Source: Porphyrobacter sp. HT-58-2
Lineage (GTDB): Bacteria > Pseudomonadota > Alphaproteobacteria > Sphingomonadales > Sphingomonadaceae
DNA length: 64,000 bases
Direction: 5' to 3'
Assembly (NCBI RefSeq): GCF_002952215.1
Contig: NZ_CP022600.1
Coordinates: 1,116,001 to 1,180,000, forward strand
Positions 58,713 through 64,000 of this stretch are shown piece after piece (position 1 is the first letter of the stretch; every line of letters begins with the position of its first letter). The notes under the pieces are model-generated. The model searched no databases, was not told the origin of the DNA, and saw only the letters and a list, made by a program, of their open reading frames with translations. The position numbers and the translations under genes were made by a program.

Positions 58713-59956
58713 GCCGGGGTCTCCGTGTTGAGAGGCTTACCTGAGGAAAAGAGTGCGCGAATGGCGCGCGGAATAGCTACGGGGGGCTTGCCGGTAAGGA
58801 TGCGCAGGCGATCAGGCCAGGTGGAGCGGCCCGCATAGAACCGTTCCACCAGCGCGCCCCGCAGGGCGTAGAAATGTTCGAACACCACCACGCGCTTGTC
58901 CGGCTCGGCGGCCTCGAACAGCATCCGGCTGAGCATCCGGTAATAGGCGGTTGCGCCCCAGTGCCGCTTGGCCCGGCGCTTGCAGAAGGCGGCGAGTTCC
59001 GCCCCCGTCACCTCGGGCCGACGCGCGATCAGCCCGGCAATGGCGAGCGCATTATCGACGGCGAAGGGCAGGGTGTAGCTGGTGAGCGGGTGCGAGAATC
59101 CGCCGCGCGCGCCAGCCACCGCCACGCCCGGAATCGCGATTTCGGCAAGGGCGGCGTTGAAATCCCCGCCCGAAATCACTGGCAGGATGCCCGCTTCCTG
59201 ATCGATCACCTCGCCCTTCCAGCCGTTGCGATGGGCATATTCGGCCACCCGGCCCTTCAGCACGTCTGCGTCCATCTTCGGTTGATCGGCATAATAGGTG
59301 TCCTCAATGAACACCTCGTCTTCCGACAGGGGCAGGACGTAGACGAAGCGGTAGGCCGCGCCATTGCCGTGGGGGGCGACCTGATCGACGCTCGCATCCA
59401 TGATGACAGGCCGCGTGAGGCCGTGAGGCGTCTCGCACTTGAAATGCTGGCCGAGGAACACCTGCCAACCGCCGCTGAGCGCCTTGGACGGCTTGAACGG
59501 GCGGCAGTCGATCACGCGCCGCGCCGCCAGCCGGGTGCCATCCGCCAGTGTCACACCGCCTGCATCAAGGCCAGCAGCCTTGGTTTCCAGCATCACCTGC
59601 TCGGCCGGCAGTTCGGCCATCAGCGCGCGGTGGAATTCTGCACTGGCGAGCGAGCGGTAGGCGGTCGGCAAGGTGCGGCCAAGGCGCGGGAAGGTGATGT
59701 CATAGCCTTCATCCCAGCCATTGAGGGCAAAGCCTGCCATCAGCGCCCGCGCGCCGGGGCGGATATCGGTTTCGAACCAGCTCCAGCGGTGATGCCCGCC
59801 CAGCGTGCGCCCGGCCTCGATAAGCAGAAACCGGCAGTCCGGGGCATGGCGGTGCAGAGCCAGCGCGATGAGCCCGCCCGCAAGGCCGCCCCCGACGATG
59901 ATCACGTCGTGCGCGGCAGGTGTTTGTGAAACCTGATCTTGGTTTGAGTCGGGCAT
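58709..59956 (-). CDS. crtY: lycopene beta-cyclase
   Basis: A 415-residue flavoprotein cyclising lycopene ends to beta-ionone rings. FAD motif: VIIVGGGLAGGLIALALHRH; then the family marks HHRWSWFETDI, FIEDTYYAD and GGFSHPLTSYTLPFAVDNAL near the C-terminus. It is the first gene of the minus-strand crt set and overlaps crtI by 4 bp. With crtI broken its substrate should be missing unless another desaturase exists. Confidence 0.92.
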   Translation of the reverse strand: MPDSNQDQVSQTPAAHDVIIVGGGLAGGLIALALHRHAPDCRFLLIEAGRTLGGHHRWSWFETDIRPGARALMAGFALNGWDEGYDITFPRLGRTLPTAYRSLASAEFHRALMAELPAEQVMLETKAAGLDAGGVTLADGTRLAARRVIDCRPFKPSKALSGGWQVFLGQHFKCETPHGLTRPVIMDASVDQVAPHGNGAAYRFVYVLPLSEDEVFIEDTYYADQPKMDADVLKGRVAEYAHRNGWKGEVIDQEAGILPVISGGDFNAALAEIAIPGVAVAGARGGFSHPLTSYTLPFAVDNALAIAGLIARRPEVTGAELAAFCKRRAKRHWGATAYYRMLSRMLFEAAEPDKRVVVFEHFYALRGALVERFYAGRSTWPDRLRILTGKPPVAIPRAIRALFSSGKPLNTETPA

Positions 59957-60090
59957 GTCCGAACGGCACTAGGCGAGGGCGAGCCATACGGCAATCGCTC
60001 GCGCAAATCGGATGTTGCAACATCACGCGGAAACAATATGTGGCACGCGAGTTTTTTCTCGTGCCCCCCCCCGCACAAGGACCGCAGCCT

Positions 60091-61062
60091 GTGACGCTTC
60101 GTTCGATCTTCCTCCCGCTTGTCCCCGCCCTGCTTTGCGCTGCGCCGGCGCTTGCTTCGGAAGATGCCGCGCTGGCTGAAGTCGTTGCAGATGCCGGTGC
60201 CGAAGAACAGGCCGAGGTCGCCGTTTCGGTGCAGTCGGCGCCGCAGCAAAGCCAGCCGGGCGGAGCGCCACCGACCTTTGCCTTCACCAAGCCGGTGTTC
60301 GACGACACCTGGGCCACCATCGGCCTCGGCGTCGGGATGGTGCCGAGCTATGCCGGGTCGGATGATTACATCGCCTTCCCGCTGCCGCTGATTGTCGGGC
60401 GCGTGGCCGGGATGGGGATCAGCCCCAATGGCCCGGGCTTCCTGATCGACCTCAACCCCGGCAAGCCGGGGCTTGCGCCGCAGAAGGGCGCGCGCATCGC
60501 CTTCGGCCCGGCGTTCCGCTTTCGCAATGATCGCAATGTCCAGATCAAGGATGAAGTCGTCGCCCGCGCGGGCAAGCTTGATGCCGCGCTTGAAGTGGGC
60601 GGCCATGTTTCTGTGGCCTGGCGCGGGATCTTCAAGCCGGTCGATCAGCTCGGCGTGGGCGTGCAGGCCCGCCGCGACGTACTGGGCGCGCATGGTGGTC
60701 TGGTGATCGAGCCGCAGGTGACCTACCGTGCGCCGATCGGCAAGGCCATCGTGTTGCAGGCACAGATGAGCGCCGAGTTCGTCGATGACAGCTTTGCCGA
60801 ATACTATTTCACCATCAATCCCGCGCAGGCGCTGGCGACCGGCCTGCCGCAATTCCGCGCCGACGGTGGGCTGAACCGCATCGGCACTACCGCGATCCTG
60901 TCCTATGATCTTGACCGCAATCCGCTGAACGGCGGGTGGTCGGTGACCGGGGTGGGCGGCATTTCGCGGCTGCTGGGCGACAGTGCCGATACGCCCTTCA
61001 CGGCGCAGCGCGGCGATGCCAACCAGTTCATCCTCGGATTGGGTCTGGCTTACACCTTCTGA
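60091..61062 (+). CDS. MipA/OmpV family outer-membrane protein
   Basis: A 323-residue exported barrel. Signal peptide LRSIFLPLVPALLCAAPALA, an acidic linker (EDAALAEVVADAGAEEQAEV), then the MipA/OmpV opening IGLGVGMVPSYAGSDDYIAFPLPLIVG and a run of amphipathic strands to a terminal Phe (LGLAYTF). Family members are scaffold or porin-like proteins of the outer membrane. No ATG fits; GTG 60091 behind AAGGA is preferred, GTG 60061 is an alternative. Divergent from crtY. Confidence 0.82.
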   Translation: MTLRSIFLPLVPALLCAAPALASEDAALAEVVADAGAEEQAEVAVSVQSAPQQSQPGGAPPTFAFTKPVFDDTWATIGLGVGMVPSYAGSDDYIAFPLPLIVGRVAGMGISPNGPGFLIDLNPGKPGLAPQKGARIAFGPAFRFRNDRNVQIKDEVVARAGKLDAALEVGGHVSVAWRGIFKPVDQLGVGVQARRDVLGAHGGLVIEPQVTYRAPIGKAIVLQAQMSAEFVDDSFAEYYFTINPAQALATGLPQFRADGGLNRIGTTAILSYDLDRNPLNGGWSVTGVGGISRLLGDSADTPFTAQRGDANQFILGLGLAYTF

Positions 61063-61087
61063 GGCAACCGGTCTGGCGCGGGGTGCT

Positions 61088-61975
61088 CTATTTGCTTGCC
61101 GCGCCGCCCTTTGCCAGTTCCCGGGCGACTTCGGCACGGATGGCGCTGGGTGTGAAAGACCCGCGGCCCTTGCGGTAGATGACACCCAACATCACCCGGT
61201 CGACTTGCGACAATTCCTCGGCAGCAGCAGGGTTGGAACCCTGCTGGTCGAACAGGCGCAGGATCGAGCTGGCCGGGACTTCATCGCGCACTTCGGGCTC
61301 CAGCATCACCATCGCCTGCATGGTGATGTAGTCGGCCAGCTGGTTGACCGTCAGACCGTCGATCGCGCTGGCATCGATCACGGTGAAACTGCGCGCAATG
61401 GCCGGGGTGCCGATCTGCCCCGCCAGTCCGCCGGCGTTCTCATCGGCGCGGAAGAAGGCGACCGAATTGTTGCGCTGGCGTTCGATCTGATCGGCCTTTT
61501 CGGGGAGGTAGTGCCAGTTATAGGCCACGCGCGGCGTGCGGGTGAAGCGCCGCAGCTCTGCGCCGTAGAGCGAGCCGAAGACCTTGGGTTGCTCATCTTC
61601 CAGCCACCGCACGAAGGCGGGCGCGCCGCGCGGAAAGGCCACCGTGGCGTTGGGGGTGCAACCGGGCGCAGCCAGTTCGTTGCCGATTGCGGCAAGGGTT
61701 TCGGCGATGCGGGCGCGCAGAGCTGCCTCAAGCTCGGCGTTGATATCGTCGAACACCATGCACACCGGCCCGTCCCGGCGGGCGACCTTGCGGCCGCTGA
61801 CCGGGGTGATCGCGCGCCACAGGAATTCGCGCACTTCCTTTTCGGTCTGCCCTTCGACGATGATCTCACCCAGTTCCTCGGGCGCCTCGGCCTCGGCTTC
61901 GGCAGCGGTGCTGGCGTGGGCTGCACCGGCAGAGGCCAGCAGAGCAGCAAGCGAGAACAGGGCAGGGCGGATCAT
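61088..61975 (-). CDS. secreted protein of unknown function, tandem paralogue A
   Basis: A 295-residue exported protein: signal peptide ending AGAAHA, an Ala/Glu-rich linker, then GEIIVEGQTEKEVREFLWRA and ITPVSGRKVARRDGPVCMVF. Two cysteines (PVCMVF and APGCTPN) may form a disulphide. Conserved with the next gene are RVAYNWHY, FTVIDASAIDGLTVNQLADY and ILRLFD. I do not recognise a family. ATG 61975 follows GGAG with an 8-nt gap. Convergent with the MipA gene. Confidence 0.7.
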   Translation of the reverse strand: MIRPALFSLAALLASAGAAHASTAAEAEAEAPEELGEIIVEGQTEKEVREFLWRAITPVSGRKVARRDGPVCMVFDDINAELEAALRARIAETLAAIGNELAAPGCTPNATVAFPRGAPAFVRWLEDEQPKVFGSLYGAELRRFTRTPRVAYNWHYLPEKADQIERQRNNSVAFFRADENAGGLAGQIGTPAIARSFTVIDASAIDGLTVNQLADYITMQAMVMLEPEVRDEVPASSILRLFDQQGSNPAAAEELSQVDRVMLGVIYRKGRGSFTPSAIRAEVARELAKGGAASK

Positions 61976-62062
61976 GCGGGGGCTCCGGGGAGGGTGTTAC
62001 GAGATGGCAGGCTGAGGCCTTCACACGCGTGAACGCAGCGTGAATTGCGATGGTTCCGACGC

Positions 62063-63031
62063 TCAGGGGCGATCCTTTGTCGCGGTGCGGGCAATTTCGT
62101 CGCGGATCAAGCCTGCGCTGAAATAGCTGCGCCCGCTGCGATAGAGCGTGCTCAGCACGACCCGGTCGACCGCCGACATTTCCTCTGCCGCAAATTCATT
62201 GGCGCCCGCATCGTCGAACAGGCGCAGGATCGATCCTTGCGGCACTTCCGCGCGCACGCCGGGTTCAAAGGTCACCAGCGAATGCATGGTGATGTAATCG
62301 GCCAGCTGCGTCGGAGTAATGCCTTCCAGCGCGCTGGCCTGAATCACGGTGAAGCTATGCGAGATGGCATCGGTGCCGAGCTGCTGCACGATCCGGCTTT
62401 CCGCGGAGTTGACGCCGCCCGTGAAGAACAGCGTCCTTTGCCACACATCCTCCAGTGTGCCGCCCGCGCGCTGGGTTTCGCGCATCTCGCCCTTGCCGGC
62501 GACATAATGCCAGTTGTAGGCCATCCGCCTGGGCCGGATATGGCGTCGGCGTTCCGGACTGTACAAGGCGCCGAACACCTGCGGCTTCTTCTTCCACAGC
62601 CAGTTCACGAAAGCGTGCGCATCACGCGGGAAGGCGACCGCGGTGTTGACCGTGCAGCCCGGATCTTCAAGCCTGGTGCCGATGGTGGCGAGGTTTTCGG
62701 CGATGCGCTGGCGCAGCTGCCGTTCAAGCTCGGCGTCGATATTGTCGAAGCTGATGCACATCGGCTCCATGCGCACCGCGATCTTGCGCCCGCTCATCGA
62801 AGTGATCGATCGCCACACGAAATTGCGGATTTCCTTTTCGGTGGTGCCTTCGACGATGATCTCGCCGCTGGAATCGACCTCGATGTCCCCCTTTTCGATG
62901 GCGGCGGTGATCGCCGGATCGGTCAGCTTGTCGAACCGGAACGGCTGCGCCGCGGGCGCTGTCTGCGCGGACGCGGCGCTTATCGGCAGGGCCAAAGCCG
63001 CGCAGGACAGAAGCATGGCAATGCGAGGGGG
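62063..63031 (-). CDS. secreted protein of unknown function, tandem paralogue B
   Basis: A 322-residue paralogue of the preceding gene, sharing GEIIVEG(T/Q)TEKE, the two cysteines (PMCISF and DPGCTVN), RMAYNWHY, FTVIQASALEGITPTQLADY and ILRLFD. GTG 63031 is chosen because GGAG sits 6 nt upstream and it opens a clean signal peptide (PPRIAMLLSCAALALPISAASA); ATG 63046 would place the Shine-Dalgarno inside the gene. It differs from copy A by a longer N-terminal linker (DPAITAAIEKGDIEVD). The pair probably arose by local duplication. Confidence 0.7.
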   Translation of the reverse strand, partial: PPRIAMLLSCAALALPISAASAQTAPAAQPFRFDKLTDPAITAAIEKGDIEVDSSGEIIVEGTTEKEIRNFVWRSITSMSGRKIAVRMEPMCISFDNIDAELERQLRQRIAENLATIGTRLEDPGCTVNTAVAFPRDAHAFVNWLWKKKPQVFGALYSPERRRHIRPRRMAYNWHYVAGKGEMRETQRAGGTLEDVWQRTLFFTGGVNSAESRIVQQLGTDAISHSFTVIQASALEGITPTQLADYITMHSLVTFEPGVRAEVPQGSILRLFDDAGANEFAAEEMSAVDRVVLSTLYRSGRSYFSAGLIRDEIARTATKDRP

Positions 63032-63191
63032 CACAGACGACTCCATCAAGCAATTCAGCAATATAAGCCGTTTCGGCGATGAATGGCCGATGAATTCCCG
63101 GCACCGCTGGCCGTGGCAGGGCTTGCCTGCAAGCCGGCAAGCGCGCATCACGCGTTCCGGGGTTGGAAGACGAGGGCGAGGGGTAAAGGAC

Positions 63192-64000
63192 ATGAAGACA
63201 GTTTTTCGCAAGGTGGCAGGTTCGCTCGGCGTTCTGGCCGCAGCACTGGCAACCCCGCTTGCGGCTGAGACCGTGGCGATCCGGGCAGGCAGCGTCATCA
63301 CCGATGCCGCAAGCCAGCCGAGCGGCGCTGCGACCATCATCGTCTCCGACGGTAAGATCGTGTCGATCACGCCCGGACACGATCCGGTGACCGCTGACCG
63401 GGAAATCGACCTGTCAGCCAAGACTGTCCTTCCCGGCCTGATCGACCTCCACACCCACCTCACCGGTGATCCGGGCGGCGATTTCTGGAAGGAGGCGACC
63501 GAGCCAGAGGAATGGGGCGTGGTCGTGGGGGCCAAGAACGCGCGCCTTACCGCGCTCGCGGGCTTCACCACCGTGCGCGAGGCGGGCAGCGGGCGCGACA
63601 CCGCCTTTGCCCTGCGGCGCGGCACGGCCGAAGGGATCATTCCCGGCCCGCGTGTCGTGGCGGCTGGCCCGGCTCTGGCGATCATCGGCGGGCATGGCGA
63701 CGTCAATGGTTTCCGTTCGGAGGTCAATGAACTGCTCGACAGCGGTTTCAACTGCACCGGCCCGGTCGAATGCGCGGCCAAGGTGCGGCTTGCCAGCCAG
63801 AACGGCAGCGACGTGATCAAGATCACCGCCACGGGCGGCGTCCTCAGCCAGCAGGGCCGCGGACTCGAAGCCCACTTCACCCCCGCCGAAATGAAGGCGA
63901 TTGCCGACACCGCCCACTCGCTGGGCCTCAAGGTCATGGCCCATGCCCACGGCGCGCGCGGCATCCAGCAGGCGGCCGAAGCAGGGATCGATTCGATCGA
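63192..64000 (+). CDS. secreted metal-dependent amidohydrolase, 5' part (runs off the window)
   Basis: The first 269 codons of an imidazolonepropionase-like amidohydrolase. Signal peptide LGVLAAALATPLAAE, N-terminal composite sheet, then metal ligands HxH in GLIDLHTHLTGDPG, the candidate carbamylated Lys in DVIKITATGGV and a His in VMAHAHGARG. Secreted relatives include Xaa-Pro dipeptidases and prolidase-like peptidases. ATG 63192 follows AAAGGA. The C-terminal half, with the last His and the catalytic Asp, lies beyond 64000. Confidence 0.85.
   Translation, partial: MKTVFRKVAGSLGVLAAALATPLAAETVAIRAGSVITDAASQPSGAATIIVSDGKIVSITPGHDPVTADREIDLSAKTVLPGLIDLHTHLTGDPGGDFWKEATEPEEWGVVVGAKNARLTALAGFTTVREAGSGRDTAFALRRGTAEGIIPGPRVVAAGPALAIIGGHGDVNGFRSEVNELLDSGFNCTGPVECAAKVRLASQNGSDVIKITATGGVLSQQGRGLEAHFTPAEMKAIADTAHSLGLKVMAHAHGARGIQQAAEAGIDSI

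Overview
The window looks like chromosomal DNA of a high-GC, carotenoid-making alphaproteobacterium of the Sphingomonadales, most likely the Erythrobacteraceae. This is inferred from gene content: a crtY-crtI-crtB set, three large TonB-dependent receptors, short palindromic intergenic repeats, a DUF4173 protein with a two-component pair, and a MipA/OmpV protein. No rRNA, tRNA, CRISPR array, phage or insertion sequence was recognised.

Positions 1-31.6 kb form a dense catabolic island. It contains seven short-chain dehydrogenases (six in this block as separate genes plus one beside the old yellow enzymes are counted individually below), two SnoaL-like proteins, a 3-ketosteroid-dehydrogenase-like flavoprotein, two Rieske oxygenases of the KshA type, two acyl-CoA ligases, an amidohydrolase, an amidase, an EthD protein, a VOC protein, two old-yellow-enzyme flavoproteins, a Spns-type MFS carrier, two TonB receptors, a secreted protein of unknown family, and a tandem pair of Lrp/AsnC regulators. 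The substrate cannot be read from the sequence; the enzyme set fits a cyclic, partly alicyclic compound (steroid- or terpenoid-like) activated as a CoA thioester. Six copies of one 30-bp inverted repeat (half-site TGCGTAA, 16-bp spacer) sit in the promoter regions of this island and nowhere else that I noticed. They look like the operator of an island-wide regulon. A cytochrome P450 in the island is reduced to about 124 residues, as if by internal deletion.

Positions 31.7-41.5 kb hold a nitroreductase remnant, a DUF4173-response regulator-histidine kinase operon, a penicillin/AHL-acylase-type Ntn hydrolase, an outer-membrane protein, a zinc alcohol dehydrogenase and a further SDR. Positions 41.7-47.5 kb look like a phytate/organophosphate module: TonB receptor, beta-propeller phytase, PhoX-type phosphatase and a small GDT1-like membrane protein. 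Then follow dps, a 6-phosphogluconolactonase, a NUDIX hydrolase, DNA polymerase IV and a Bcr/CflA-type MFS exporter.

Positions 51.9-60 kb, all on the minus strand, carry crtY, crtI, a LOG-family gene, crtB, then a biotin-dependent acyl-CoA carboxylase (alpha and beta), with palindromic repeats on both sides of the alpha gene. crtI is split by an approximately 38-bp insertion that shifts the frame, so beta-carotene synthesis from this locus should fail unless a second crtI exists or the call is a sequence error. The window ends with a MipA-like protein, two tandem paralogous secreted proteins of unknown function and the 5' part of a secreted amidohydrolase.
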